NCBI RefSeq assembly: GCF_032121415.1
Contig: NZ_CP135079.1
Span: forward strand, 1,054,001-1,118,000
Reading direction: 5' to 3'
DNA length: 64,000 bases
DNA from: Streptomyces parvus
Lineage (GTDB): Bacteria; Actinomycetota; Actinomycetes; Streptomycetales; Streptomycetaceae
In this document: one piece after another, positions 9,556 to 19,348 of the stretch
Layout of the letters: every line of letters starts with the position of its first letter
Position numbering within the stretch: the first letter of the stretch is position 1
Notes under the pieces: generated by a model
Told to the model about the DNA's origin: nothing
The model's database searches: none
Seen by the model: only the letters and a program-made list of their open reading frames with translations
Made by a program: the position numbers and the translations under genes

Positions 9556-9612
9556 GGCCCGGGAAGCCGTAAGGTTGCTCCGTATGTATGGAGACATCGG
9601 AAGGAGGCCCGG

Positions 9613-10674
9613 GTGATCGAGCTCGAGTCGGTGCCCGAGCTGGTCGACCCGGTCATGGTGGCCGCGTTCGAAGGCTGGAACGACGCCGGGGACGCCGCCT
9701 CCACCGCGGTCGGTCATCTGGACCGGGAGTGGAAGGGCGAGGTGTTCGCGGCGCTGGACGCCGAGGACTACTACGACTTCCAGGTCAACCGGCCCACGGT
9801 GTGGCTGGACGGCAACACGCGGAAGATCACCTGGCCGACGACGCGCCTGTCCGTGGTGCGGGTGGGCGGCGACAAACCCCGCGACCTGGTCCTGGTGCGC
9901 GGGATCGAACCGTCGATGCGCTGGCGGTCGTTCTGCAACGAGATCCTCGGCTTCGCCCATGAGCTGGGTGTCGAAATGGTCGTCATCCTGGGCGCGCTGC
10001 TCGGTGACACCCCGCACACCCGGCCGGTGCCGGTGAGCGGGGTCACCTCCGACGCGGACCTGGCCCGGACGATGGACCTGGAGGAGACGCGGTACGAAGG
10101 CCCCACGGGCATCGTCGGGGTCCTCCAGGAGGCGTGCACGCACGCCGGAGTGCCCGCGGTCAGCCTGTGGGCGGCGGTCCCCCACTATGTGTCGCAGCCG
10201 CCGAACCCGAAGGCGACGCTGGCCCTGCTCAACCGGCTGGAGGATCTGATCGGGTTGCGCATCCCGCTGGGCGAACTGCCCGAGGACGCCCGGGCCTGGC
10301 AGCTCGGCGTGGACCAGCTGGCCTCGGAGGACAGCGAGGTCGCGGAGTACGTGCAGACGCTGGAGGAGGCGCGGGACACCGCGGAGCTGCCCGAGGCGTC
10401 CGGCGAGGCCATCGCCCGGGAGTTCGAGCGGTATCTGCGGCGGCGGGACGGCGGTCCCGGGCAGGGGCCGGGCGGCCATGCCACGGAGACCGGGGACGTC
10501 TCCTATCTGCGCGACCCCTCCAGCGGCCGTACCCGCCCGCCGAAGCCGCCGCGCCCGGAGACGGGGCGCGGAAACGCCACCGACGACAAGGGCGCCAAGG
10601 GTTCCGACGAGGCGTCGGGGACCGACGGCGAGGAAGGCTCCGGCGGCCGTCCCGAGGAGGACGGCGAGAGCTGA
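9613..10674 (+). CDS. PAC2-family protein
   Basis: A 353-residue protein of the PAC2 (proteasome assembly chaperone 2-like) family common in proteasome-bearing actinobacteria. Its exact role is not known to me. The PAC2 fold spans about residues 5-280, with VMVAAFEGWNDAGDAAS near the start and the conserved AVSLWAAVPHYV segment. The last 65 or so residues form a low-complexity, charged Gly/Glu/Lys-rich tail. The GTG at 9613 follows an AAGGAGG ribosome site. It is monocistronic and ends at a strong convergent terminator. Confidence 0.88.
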   Translation: MIELESVPELVDPVMVAAFEGWNDAGDAASTAVGHLDREWKGEVFAALDAEDYYDFQVNRPTVWLDGNTRKITWPTTRLSVVRVGGDKPRDLVLVRGIEPSMRWRSFCNEILGFAHELGVEMVVILGALLGDTPHTRPVPVSGVTSDADLARTMDLEETRYEGPTGIVGVLQEACTHAGVPAVSLWAAVPHYVSQPPNPKATLALLNRLEDLIGLRIPLGELPEDARAWQLGVDQLASEDSEVAEYVQTLEEARDTAELPEASGEAIAREFERYLRRRDGGPGQGPGGHATETGDVSYLRDPSSGRTRPPKPPRPETGRGNATDDKGAKGSDEASGTDGEEGSGGRPEEDGES

Positions 10675-10686
10675 GGGACGAACGGC

Positions 10687-10723
10687 GGGGCGCCGCACGG
10701 GAGATGATCCCGTGCGGCGCCCC
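10687..10723. terminator. bidirectional terminator between PAC2 and GH31 genes
   Basis: GGGGCGCCGCACGGGA (10687-10702) pairs perfectly with TCCCGTGCGGCGCCCC (10708-10723) between two convergent genes. Confidence 0.88.
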
Positions 10724-10746
10724 TGTGTTCAGGGTCTCGGTGCGGC

Positions 10747-13562
10747 TCAGGCGCAGTGGAACTTCGCCGCGGCCCAGTCGCCGTGGTCCCCCGTCTTGGA
10801 GCCGTTCGTGTCGGTGACCTTCAGCCGCACACGGCGTACGCCGTCGAGCTCCACGTCCACCGGCACGGTCGCCGAGGCGCCGGTCAGCTTCGGCGAGGTC
10901 CACAGCACCTTGCCGTCGCCCTCCACGGAGAACGCGACCTCGCCGTAGCCGTTGATCTCGTCGTCGATCCCGACGTCGGCGGTGAACGCGGTGCACCGGC
11001 CGCCGAGATGGAGGGCGATGCCGGAGTCGGCGTGGGTGCCGATCCCCTTCTCGTACGTCTTTCCCGCGAGCGTCAGCGTCTTCCCGTCGCTCGCGCCCGA
11101 CTCCCCGTTGGAGCGGTCGCGTGCCGCGGGGCCGTAGCCGTTGGTCTCGGAGAGCCAGACGAGATCGCTCCCCCATGCCTCGCCCTCGGGGGCCGGTGGC
11201 AGGACGGACACGGCGAGCCGCTGCTGACTCGTGCGGGTCTCCCCGCCGGCCCGGTAGCGGGCCAGCGCCGTCAGCCGGGTCTCGCGCACCCGGGCGTCCT
11301 TCGCCGGGGTGAGCGCCACCTCGATGCGGCGGGTGGCGCCCGCCGGGGTGCGGCCCGGGACCTTCGCGGTGGCGGTCTGCCAGCCCTCGGGGACCTGGAG
11401 GGAGACCGTGGTGTCGGTGAGGTCGGACCGGCCCGCGGTCACATCGACCTGGACCGTGCCGGGCGTGCCCGCTCCGGCCTCCTGGCCCGTGGGGGCGGTG
11501 AGGGCTGCGGCGGCCGAGGCCTTCCTGCCGCCGACCGCGCTGGTGCCCAGGAGCTTCACCGTGAACTTCTTCGCGGTGCTCAGGGGCGCGGTCTTCACGT
11601 GCACCACGCCGCCCCGGTCGTCGCGGTCGTACCACCAGCCCTGGCGGGCCTGGTCGTACGCGGCCTTCGAGGTCAGCTCGGGCAGCGTCCGGTCCAGCTT
11701 CACCGCCCGGGGCTCGGAGCCGGTGTGGACGGTGAACTCGTAGGGGCGGGCGGTCTGTTTGCCGGTGAAGCTGCCCCGGCTCTCGTTGATCGTGACGGAG
11801 ACGTCGCCCGCCCCGCGCTCGGGGGCCCGGACGTCGGCGCGCTGGGTGGCGTACTTGCCGTCACGGTGCCGGCAGGTGACGCCGTCGTCCTCGTACAGGG
11901 TGAAGGAGGTGTTCCCCTGCGGGTAGACGTCCCAGGCCAGCGGGGAGTCGGCGGTGCGGTCGCGGTACGAGCGGATGCCCGGCCACATCGGGACGGCCGC
12001 GCCCGCCTTCACGAAGAGCGGCAGGGTGTCGAGGGGGGCGCTGTAGGAGTCGATGGTGGTGGGGCCCACGTAGGTGCGGCCGCTCCAGTAGTCGACCCAG
12101 GTGCCCTTGGGGAGGTAGATGTCCTTGCGCTCGGTGGTGTCCTGGTAGACCGGCGCCACGAGGAAGTGCTCGCCGGAGAGGAACTCGTACTTGGCGGCCT
12201 CCGTGGACGCCTTCGGGTCGTCGGGGTATTCGAGGACCAGCGGGCGGACCATGCCGACACCGGTCTTGGTGGCCTCGTGGGCGTAGCTGTACTGGTAGGG
12301 CAGCAGCGACTCCTTGAGCTTGAGGTAGTCGCGGTTGACCGAGGTGTACGGCTCCCCGTAGCGGAAGGGCTGCTTGTCCATGGCGGCCCAGCCGTCCATG
12401 GTCATCGTGGTGCCGAGGAACATCTTCCACTGGAGGTCGCGGGTGTACGTCTTGGCGCTGCCACCGAAGATCCCGTCGACGTCACCGGTGGTGTAGGCGA
12501 GCCCGGACATGGTGGCGCCCGCGTAGGTGGGGATCTGCCAGCGGATGTACTCCCAGGTGCCGGACTGGTCGCCGGACCACTGGACGCCGCAGCGCTGGGC
12601 GCCCGCCCAGCTCTCGGGGGCCCAGGTGAAGCCGCGGGCGTCGCTGTGGTCCTCGATGCCCTGATAGGCGTCCTTGCCGGCGTCGAGGGCGAACTTGTAG
12701 CCGGGTCCGACCCAGGGGACGTCCAGCTTGGCGACCCGCTGGCCGGCCTTGACCTGGGCTTCGAGGTTCTCGATGCCGTCCTCGGTCCAGAGGCCGAGCT
12801 CGATGTTGCGGTCCTTCAGCCCCTGGGCGGTCTCCTCCAGGTCCTCGTAGCCGCAGCCGTAGCCGTCGTTGGCGAGCATCCAGCCGTTCGGCATGTCGTT
12901 CTCGACGTATCCGTCGGCGACCTTCAGCGAGTCCAGGGGGCGGCGCTCGCCCCGGTTGGCGTTGCGGGGTGGCCGCCGTCGTCCCAGTTGTAGTCGACGG
13001 CGACCTCGACGGTCTTGTCGCGGTGGGTGGTGTTGCCGCGGCCGTTCTGCATCCCGGCCCCGTAGAACTACCCACCGGCGCCCCGGGCCAGCGTCTGGAC
13101 GGTCTTCTCGCCGGTCCAGCTCAGGCCCTTCGTCTCGGACCGGACGCGGCTGCCGTCGGCCCGGTGCAGGGCGAAGCGGAGCGGCTTCTCGTAGGCCCGC
13201 AGGGTGACCTCTCCCGTCGACAGCTCGTAGCGGTCGCCGCGCTCCTTCCAGCGGGTCCGGGGCGGCTCGCCCTGCGGCAGGACGATGTCGTCGCCGGTGG
13301 GGTGGGTGAACTTCCCGTCCGGGGCGAGCTCGATACGGAAGGTCTCGTCCGAGACGAAGCGGACCCGGGCCTCGGCCTGCCCGGCGATCAGCCGGTAGAC
13401 CGCCCCGTCCGCGCGGAAGCCGGTCACGTCCCCGACGGTGGTGGTCTCCGTGCTCTCCGGCGGGGCCTCGTCGGCGTGGGCCCCGCCGGGCCCCGTGAGG
13501 ACCGCGACCAGTCCGAGCAGCGCAGCAACCGCCGCCGCTCGCATGCGCGTTGATGTTTGCAT
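10747..13562 (-). pseudogene. broken secreted GH31 alpha-glycosidase with NPCBM domain
   Basis: It reads as a secreted GH31 alpha-glycosidase: a signal peptide (M R A A A V A A L L G L near the start), an N-terminal GH31 sandwich, a catalytic barrel with KLDVPWVG (likely nucleophile Asp) and WSGDQSG (likely acid/base Asp), C-terminal beta domains, and a terminal NPCBM carbohydrate-binding domain (YEKGIGTHADS). The frame is broken twice. An amber TAG at 13068-13070 falls where the family motif expects Gln (just before FYGAGMQNGR). A frameshift near 12963-12968 follows GGHP. Fewer residues than I would expect lie between GGHP and the NDGYG segment, suggesting an internal deletion. No full-length enzyme can be made. 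Sequencing error cannot explain a deletion. Confidence 0.8.
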
Positions 13563-13608
13563 AGAGAGCGTTTAGCGCAACTTCGAGCACATCACCATGG
13601 ACAAAAAG

Positions 13609-13649
13609 GAACCGGCCTCGAACTTCGTAGAGAAGTCCGAGGCCGGTTC
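13609..13649 (-). terminator. terminator of mshC
   Basis: GAACCGGCCTCG (13609-13620) pairs perfectly with CGAGGCCGGTTC (13638-13649). It lies 28 bases beyond the mshC stop and is followed on the minus strand by a U-rich tract (plus-strand acaaaaagga). Confidence 0.88.
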
Positions 13650-13676
13650 GAGCCATCGGGCGGGCAGAGGAACCGC

Positions 13677-14906
13677 CTACAGCGCGACCCCCAGCAGGGC
13701 GTCGACCGTACGCGAGACGAGGCCGGGCGCGCCCTCGTCGGTGCCGCCCTCCGCACCCTGGAGCGCGGCCCAGCGGTCCACCGCGGCGAGCGCGGCGGGA
13801 CTGTCCAGATCGTCCGCGAGGGCGTCCCGGACCTCCTCGACCAGCACGTCGGCGGACGGCCCGTCGGGGCGCGAGACGGCGGCCCGCCAGCGCGCGAGGC
13901 GCTCGACGGCGTCGGCCAGCACCTGGTCGGTCCACTCCCAGTCGGAGCGGTAGTGGCGGGAGAGCAGCGCGAGCCGGATGGCCGCCGGGTCCACGCCGTC
14001 GCGGCGCAGCGCCGAGACGAAGACCAGGTTGCCGCGCGACTTGGACATCTTCTCGCCGTCCAGGCCGACCATGCCCGCGTGGACGTAGGCCTGGGCGAAG
14101 GGGTGCTCGCCGGTCAGCGCCTGGGCGTGCGAGGCGCCCATCTCGTGGTGCGGGAAGGCGAGGTCGGAGCCGCCGCCCTGGATGTCGAAGCCCATGCCGA
14201 GGTGGTCCAGCGCGATGGCGACGCACTCGATGTGCCACCCCGGGCGGCCGTCGCCCAGGGAGGCCCCGTCCCAGCTCGGCTCGCCCGGGCGGGCGGCCAT
14301 CCAGAGCATCGGGTCGAGGGGGTTCTTCTTTCCGGGGCGCTCGGGGTCGCCGCCGCGCTCGGCGGAGAGCAGGCGCATCGCCTCGGCGTCGAGGCCGGAC
14401 ACCTCGCCGAAGTGCGGGTCGGTGTCGACGGAGAAGTAGATGTCGCCGTCCAGGTCGTAGGCGGCGCCCGCGTCCCGGAGGCGTTCGACGAGGGGCACGA
14501 TGCCCGGTATGGCCTCGACCGCTCCGATGTAGTGCCGCGGGGGCAGCATCCGCAGGGCGGTCATGTCCTCGCGGAAGAGTGCCGTCTCGCGCTCCGCGAG
14601 CTCGGTCCAGTCCTGACCGTCGCGCACGGCCCGCTCCAGCAGCGGATCGTCCACGTCGGTCACGTTCTGGACATAGTGAACCTGCCGCTTGGTGTCGAGC
14701 CACACGCGCTGAACGAGGTCGAACGCGTTGTAGGTCGCCGCATGACCCATGTGGGTCGCGTCGTACGGCGTGATGCCGCAGACGTAGATGCGGGCGACGG
14801 GACCGGGGTCAAGGGTGATCCGTCCGCCGGTCGCGGTGTCGTGGATCCGAAGGTCGCGGCCCTTGCCGGGCAGGGCGGGGACCTCAGAAGCGGGCCAGGC
14901 ATGCAT
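13677..14906 (-). CDS. mshC: cysteine:GlcN-Ins ligase (mycothiol biosynthesis)
   Basis: Joins cysteine to glucosaminyl-inositol with ATP, the committed step of mycothiol synthesis. The 409-residue product is a class I cysteinyl-tRNA synthetase-like enzyme. It has a zinc-ligand Cys43 (YVCGITPYD), the HIGH-type HMGH at 52-55, [10 protein letters not shown], and KMSKS at about 285-289. The short length and the [14 protein letters not shown] start are typical of MshC rather than CysS, which carries an additional anticodon-binding region. The ATG at 14906 gives this N-terminus. The downstream hairpin ends the unit. The mycothiol-dependent dehydrogenase at 29479-30564 uses its product. Confidence 0.95.
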   Translation of the reverse strand: MHAWPASEVPALPGKGRDLRIHDTATGGRITLDPGPVARIYVCGITPYDATHMGHAATYNAFDLVQRVWLDTKRQVHYVQNVTDVDDPLLERAVRDGQDWTELAERETALFREDMTALRMLPPRHYIGAVEAIPGIVPLVERLRDAGAAYDLDGDIYFSVDTDPHFGEVSGLDAEAMRLLSAERGGDPERPGKKNPLDPMLWMAARPGEPSWDGASLGDGRPGWHIECVAIALDHLGMGFDIQGGGSDLAFPHHEMGASHAQALTGEHPFAQAYVHAGMVGLDGEKMSKSRGNLVFVSALRRDGVDPAAIRLALLSRHYRSDWEWTDQVLADAVERLARWRAAVSRPDGPSADVLVEEVRDALADDLDSPAALAAVDRWAALQGAEGGTDEGAPGLVSRTVDALLGVAL

Positions 14907-15027
14907 GTCATGAGCGTAACCGGACGTTGCTTCCGGATACGAACCGGCTCCGTAAACCTGTCCGAAGAGGCTCTCTTGCACGCATCCCCCGGCAGGCGGT
15001 AGGGGGCGGGTCGCCGTCGGGCGTGTG

Positions 15028-15867
15028 CTACACCGGCGGCCAGGGAATGGGCGGCCACTGGCCGCTCGGCTTCGGGTGCACGGCGCTCTTGAGCAGCCCG
15101 TCGACCCGCTCCCGCAGGGCCTCCAGCTCGGCCGGTGTGATGAGTTCGGCCATCCGGGTGGCGAGGGCGACCCCCGGCGCCAGCTCGGCGGCGAGCCGGC
15201 CCAGCACCGCCAGGGCCTCTTCGGTGAGCGGTTCGCCCGCCCAGCCCCAGAGCAGGGTCCGCAGCTTGTCGTCGGCGTTGAAGGTGACGCCGTGGTCGAT
15301 GCCGAAGAGCCGCCCGCCGGCCGCGGGCAGCAGATGGCCGCCCTTGCGGTCGCCGTTGTTGATCACCGCGTCCAGCACCGCGAGCCGCCGCAGCCGGGGG
15401 TCGTCCGCGTGCACCAGCAGCGCGGTCCTCCCTTCCCCCACGTCCGCGAAGCCGACGGCCTTCCAGCCGTCGCCCGGCTCCTCGCCCTCGACGAGCGCCA
15501 GCAGTTCGGGGGCGTCCTCACCGTCCCCGGGGCCGTCGATCCAGAGCTGGACCATGCCCTGCCCGTACGGCCCGTCCCGCAGTACGGTCGGCGGCACGAG
15601 GTCCCAGCCGGTCGCCCGGGAGATCTCGTACGCGGCGACCTCCCGCTGGGCGAGGGTGCCGTCGGGGAAGTCCCAGAGCGGCTGCTCGCCCGCGACCGGC
15701 TTGTAGGCGCAGGTGCGCTCCTCGCCGTCGTACGCCACCGTGCAGTGCAGCACCGCGTTGGACGCCCCGCCTACCTGCCCGAGGACGGTGAGCGTGCCCT
15801 CGGTGAGCAGGGTCAGCGACTCGGGGTCCGTCAGGCTCCGCGACGGTATCCGTTCTGGCGCGGGCAT
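15028..15867 (-). CDS. SCO1664-family protein, PI3/4-kinase-like fold
   Basis: A 279-residue protein of the actinobacterial SCO1664 family, whose function is unknown to me. Three features resemble PI3/4-kinase or HipA-type kinases: a Lys in CAYKP (about residue 56), a catalytic-loop-like [11 protein letters not shown] (about 170-180), and a DFG-like GIDHG (about 189-193). The ATG at 15867 is chosen as the family N-terminus (MPAPERIP). It overlaps the end of the upstream DUF3090 gene by 37 bases, implying translational coupling. Neighbours are mshC downstream and DUF3090 plus a phosphatase upstream, a grouping kept in mycobacteria too. Confidence 0.83.
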   Translation of the reverse strand: MPAPERIPSRSLTDPESLTLLTEGTLTVLGQVGGASNAVLHCTVAYDGEERTCAYKPVAGEQPLWDFPDGTLAQREVAAYEISRATGWDLVPPTVLRDGPYGQGMVQLWIDGPGDGEDAPELLALVEGEEPGDGWKAVGFADVGEGRTALLVHADDPRLRRLAVLDAVINNGDRKGGHLLPAAGGRLFGIDHGVTFNADDKLRTLLWGWAGEPLTEEALAVLGRLAAELAPGVALATRMAELITPAELEALRERVDGLLKSAVHPKPSGQWPPIPWPPV

Positions 15868-16421
15868 ACATGTCCTTCCGGATCGAGCGGCAGGCTGCAC
15901 AGCGGGCATGGCGGGCGGCCGGCGTTGACGACGTCCAGGGCCCGCTTGGCGAAGGCGCGGGCCTGGGCGCCGCTGAGCCGGACGCGGAGCATCGGCGGGC
16001 CGTTCTCCTCGTCCTGGAGGAGCTTCTCCTCGGCCTCCGCTAGATCGTCCTCGGAGTCGGCGTCGAGTTCGACGAGGGCCTGCGCCTCGACGATCATGCG
16101 CTGTTCCTCGCCGTCCCAGGCCAGGGCCATGGTGCCGACCCGGAACTCCTCCTCGACAGGCACGTCGAGCGGCGCGGTGTCGGTGACGTCGGTGGGCGCC
16201 ACGGCGGGCACCGGGGAGTTGCCGCCGGTGCGGCGTACGACCTCGTCGAGCAGTTCGTCGATCCGCTCGGCGAGCGCGGCGACCTGGGTCTTCTCCAGGG
16301 CGACGCTGGTGACCCGGCCCTGGGAGGACGCCTGCAGGAAAAACGTACGGCGGCCAGGCAGCCCGACCGTACCGGCCACGAATCGGTCCGGTGGGTCGTA
16401 GAGGAACACCTGACGGGACAC
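15831..16421 (-). CDS. DUF3090 protein with C-terminal zinc-knuckle
   Basis: A 196-residue DUF3090-family protein. It begins MSRQVFLYDPPDRFVAGTVG, as the family does, and ends with a likely metal-binding cluster, CPLC ... GHVC. A central acidic stretch (about residues 120-140) is visible. Function unknown. It lies 70 bases downstream of the phosphatase gene and overlaps the kinase-like gene by 37 bases, so the three are probably co-expressed. The zinc-knuckle could serve protein or nucleic-acid contact, but nothing here decides that. Confidence 0.88.
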   Translation of the reverse strand: MSRQVFLYDPPDRFVAGTVGLPGRRTFFLQASSQGRVTSVALEKTQVAALAERIDELLDEVVRRTGGNSPVPAVAPTDVTDTAPLDVPVEEEFRVGTMALAWDGEEQRMIVEAQALVELDADSEDDLAEAEEKLLQDEENGPPMLRVRLSGAQARAFAKRALDVVNAGRPPCPLCSLPLDPEGHVCPRQNGYRRGA

Positions 16422-16491
16422 GTCCTGCTCCCTTGAGCTTCGATGGTGGTTGGGCGGCGCTACGGCGCGTCCACCCTACTGCCCGGAGCGA

Positions 16492-17214
16492 TCACGGCGC
16501 GCCCGCGCCGCCCCCGACCGTCGCGTCCGCCGAACCGTCACCGGCGGGGGACGCGGCGGCGTCCGCGCCGGCGGCGTGTTCGCGGGGCGCCAGGGAGTCG
16601 AGGTCGCCGGTGTCGCCGAGCCGCAGGAGGAAGGGCCGCAGCCGGGTGTAGCGGATCGCGGTGACCGAACAGGGGTCGACGTGGATGCGCTGGAAGAGGT
16701 CCAGGTGCATGCCCAGGGCGTCGGCGACGAGGGACTTGATGATGTCGCCGTGCGAGCACATGACGTACGTGGCGTCCTCGCCGTGCTCCGCCTCGACGCG
16801 CTCGTTCCAGTCGCGTACGGCGTCGACGGCGCGGGCCTGCATGGCGCGCATGGACTCGCCGCCGGGGAAGGCCGCGGCGGAGGGGTGCTGCTGGACGACC
16901 GACATCAGCGGCTCGTCGGCGAGTTCGGCGAGCTTCCGGCCCGACCAGTGGCCGTAGTCGCACTCGCTGATCCGGTCCTCGGTGTGCAGGGGCAGGCCCG
17001 GGCGCGCGTCGAGGAGCGGCTGGAGCGTCTGCCGGCAGCGCTCCAGGGGGCTGCTGACGGCGAGGACCGGGACGACGGCGGCGAGCCGGCCGGGGAGGGC
17101 CGCGGCCTGTGCGGCACCGCGTTCGTCGAGGGAGACACCGGGGGTGCGGCCCGCGAGCACCCCGGCGGTGTTGGCCGTGGAGCGTCCGTGGCGTACGAGG
17201 ATCAGCGTGGGCAT
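16492..17214 (-). CDS. histidine phosphatase (MSMEG_4193-type)
   Basis: A 240-residue member of the histidine phosphatase/phosphoglycerate mutase superfamily. It has the catalytic RHG at residues 8-10 (LILVRHGRS), SSPLERCRQT, an acid-site SECDYGHW and the second catalytic His in VMCSHGD. The tail from about residue 215 is Ala/Gly-rich and probably disordered. The ATG at 17214 places the catalytic His at its usual distance. It is the first gene of the unit with DUF3090 and the kinase-like gene, and it is divergent from corA by 49 bases. Substrate unknown. Confidence 0.9.
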   Translation of the reverse strand: MPTLILVRHGRSTANTAGVLAGRTPGVSLDERGAAQAAALPGRLAAVVPVLAVSSPLERCRQTLQPLLDARPGLPLHTEDRISECDYGHWSGRKLAELADEPLMSVVQQHPSAAAFPGGESMRAMQARAVDAVRDWNERVEAEHGEDATYVMCSHGDIIKSLVADALGMHLDLFQRIHVDPCSVTAIRYTRLRPFLLRLGDTGDLDSLAPREHAAGADAAASPAGDGSADATVGGGAGAP

Positions 17215-17263
17215 ACCCGCCAGCGTACGTCCGAGGTGCGTGGAGGCGGGTTCACGGGGAAGA

Positions 17264-18259
17264 ATGCCCGCCGTGATCGTGGACTGTGCCATCTACCGGG
17301 ACGGGCGCCGCACCGAGGGGCCCGACGACTTCTCCGACGCCCTGGACGAGGCGCGCGCCTCGCACGACGCGTTCCTGTGGATCGGACTGCACGAGCCGAC
17401 GGAGGAGGAGTTCGACCTCGTACGGGACGAGTTCGGGCTGCACCCGCTGGCCGTGGAGGACGCGCTGCGGGCGCACCAGCGGCCCAAACTGGAGGTGTAC
17501 GACGACTCCCTGTTCGCGGTGCTCAAGCCGATCGTCTACGAGCCCGAGAGCGACACCGTCAGCGCCGACGAGCTGATGGTCTTCATAGGGGACGCGTTCG
17601 TGGTGACGGTCCGGCACGGCGAGGGCGCCCCGCTGGCGGCCGTGCGCCAGCGGCTGGAGTCCGAGCCCGAGGTCCTCAAGCACGGCCCGACAGCGGTGCT
17701 GTACGCGATCAGCGACGCGGTCGTGGACCACTACATGGACGTGGCCGGCGAGCTCCAGGTGGACCTGGAGGAGCTGGAGACGCAGGTCTTCGCGCCGACC
17801 GGCTCGGGCGACTCCAAGAACACCGCCGCCCGGATCTACACCTTCAAACGGCAGGTGCTGGAGTTCCGCCGGGCGGCCGGTCCGCTGACGGCGCCGATGG
17901 CCCGGCTCTCGGCCGCGGGCGTGCCGTTCGTCCACGAACACGCGCAGCCGTTCTTCCGGGACGTGGCCGACCACCTGACCCGCGCCAACGAGCAGGTGGA
18001 GGGGTTGGACCGGCTGCTCTCGGACATCCTGTCGGCGCATCTGGCGCAGATGGGCGTGCGGCAGAACGACGACATGCGCAAGATCTCCGCCTGGGCGGCG
18101 ATGGCCGCCGTGCCGACGATGGTGGCGGGCATCTACGGCATGAACTTCGACCACATGCCGGAGCTGCACTGGCCGTGGACGTACCCGACGGTGGTCGCGC
18201 TGATGGCCCTCGCGGTCTACGGACTGTACCGGCTGTTCAAACGGCGCGGCTGGCTCTAG
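17264..18259 (+). CDS. corA: CorA-type magnesium/divalent cation channel
   Basis: A 331-residue membrane protein of the CorA/MIT family for Mg2+ (or Co2+/Ni2+) entry. The long N-terminal cytosolic part covers about residues 1-265. It is followed by two C-terminal membrane helices, with the signature GMN in IYGMNFDHMPE between them and a basic end (FKRRGWL). The ATG at 17264 fits the family start. It is divergent from the phosphatase gene. I see no M-box-like leader in the 49-base gap. Confidence 0.92.
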   Translation: MPAVIVDCAIYRDGRRTEGPDDFSDALDEARASHDAFLWIGLHEPTEEEFDLVRDEFGLHPLAVEDALRAHQRPKLEVYDDSLFAVLKPIVYEPESDTVSADELMVFIGDAFVVTVRHGEGAPLAAVRQRLESEPEVLKHGPTAVLYAISDAVVDHYMDVAGELQVDLEELETQVFAPTGSGDSKNTAARIYTFKRQVLEFRRAAGPLTAPMARLSAAGVPFVHEHAQPFFRDVADHLTRANEQVEGLDRLLSDILSAHLAQMGVRQNDDMRKISAWAAMAAVPTMVAGIYGMNFDHMPELHWPWTYPTVVALMALAVYGLYRLFKRRGWL

Positions 18260-18290
18260 CTTGCCCGGGAGGCGCCGGGCCGCTTGGGCC

Positions 18291-19079
18291 TCAGGCGTAC
18301 TCGTGCTCGGGCACCGCGGGGCTGCCGAGCGCGTTGCGCCGCTCCGGCATCTCCAGGGTCACCATGCGCCGCCAGCCGAAGAGCCGTTCGTACGCGTACA
18401 CGGCGTGGATGCCCGCTGCGAGGACGGCTGCCTTGGGGCGGGACCAGCCGAGGATGCGGCCCATGTGGGCCATCACGGCGAGGCTGACGTCGCGGTAGAC
18501 GCGGATCTCGGCCAGGGCGCACTCGCGCATGATCCGCTGGATGGTCCGGCCGCGCCCCTCGCGCGCGAGGGCGAGCAGTTCCTCGTGGCAGTAGGCGAGG
18601 TGGTTGTCCTCGTCGCTGGAGATCATCTTCACCGCGCGGCCGATGTCGGGGTGGTCGGCGAAGTACCGGCGCAGCAGCTGCATCTGCTCGGACGCGCGCT
18701 GCTCGGTGATCCGGCTGTGGGCCAGATAGGTGATGATGTCGCGCTCGGTGAGGCGCTCCTCGCCGCGCAGCCGGGAGTGCGCGAGGCCGATGCCCTGCTG
18801 CTCCAGGAGCATCGTGTAGTCCGTCTCCGGCGGGACCTCGACGGGCGGCAGTCCGCGCTTCTTCAGAAGGGCGTTGAAGATCCGGCCGTGCTTGTCCTCG
18901 TCGGCGCCGTGCCGGACGATCCTGGGAGCCAGCTCACGGCGGCCCTCCGGGACGAGGGCGGCGATGCGGGCGTTCTCCCAGCCGCCCTGGGCCTCGCCGC
19001 TCGCGGCGATGGAACAGAAGAGCCGGTAGGACTCGTCGTTGTCCAGGATCTCCTGGAACAGGGTCTGCGCAGAGAGCAT
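18291..19079 (-). CDS. ferritin-like di-iron domain protein
   Basis: A 262-residue, mostly helical protein with two ExxH-type metal motifs, GADEDKHGRIF and SSDEDNHLAYCHEE. These are characteristic of ferritin-like four-helix bundles binding a di-iron centre. The substrate or function is not known. The ATG at 19079 is chosen because GGAGG lies eight bases before it; a GTG nine bases earlier would overlap that ribosome site. It is convergent with corA, and no clear hairpin separates the two. Confidence 0.82.
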   Translation of the reverse strand: MLSAQTLFQEILDNDESYRLFCSIAASGEAQGGWENARIAALVPEGRRELAPRIVRHGADEDKHGRIFNALLKKRGLPPVEVPPETDYTMLLEQQGIGLAHSRLRGEERLTERDIITYLAHSRITEQRASEQMQLLRRYFADHPDIGRAVKMISSDEDNHLAYCHEELLALAREGRGRTIQRIMRECALAEIRVYRDVSLAVMAHMGRILGWSRPKAAVLAAGIHAVYAYERLFGWRRMVTLEMPERRNALGSPAVPEHEYA

Positions 19080-19278
19080 GAGGGCCACCTCCGTACCCGT
19101 TGCCCGCGGAGCCCAGGTCCGCGGAGCGGTAGTCCGCAGAACGAGTCAAAGGCGCTGCGGGGCGCTCGGCAACCGGAGCGGCCACGCACCGCACACGGCG
19201 GCGGTCGGGGGCCGGCGACGGCCGGGAGGCCCGCGGGGACGGCGTAACCCTTGGGCGCGTGGCGCGTTGTTCCTGCTG

Positions 19279-19321
19279 ACGGCCGTGGCGGGGAAGACCC
19301 CCGAGCCCCCACCACGGCCGT
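19279..19321. terminator. hairpin terminator after F420/LLM gene
   Basis: ACGGCCGTGGCGGGG (19279-19293) pairs with CCCC-CA-CCACGGCCGT (19306-19321) with a two-base bulge. It lies 28 bases beyond the stop of the minus-strand LLM gene, separating it from the ferritin-like gene. Confidence 0.75.
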
Positions 19322-19348
19322 AGTGCTGCTCCCGGAGATCCCGGAGGC

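Noticed and set aside
12963..13070. Programmed frameshift or stop readthrough in the GH31 gene
   Set aside because: Two separate lesions plus a likely deletion, with no slippery heptamer or recoding structure seen; decay is the simpler reading.
13677..14906. Cysteinyl-tRNA synthetase
   Set aside because: HMGH and KMSKS are shared, but the length (409), N-terminus and actinobacterial context match MshC.
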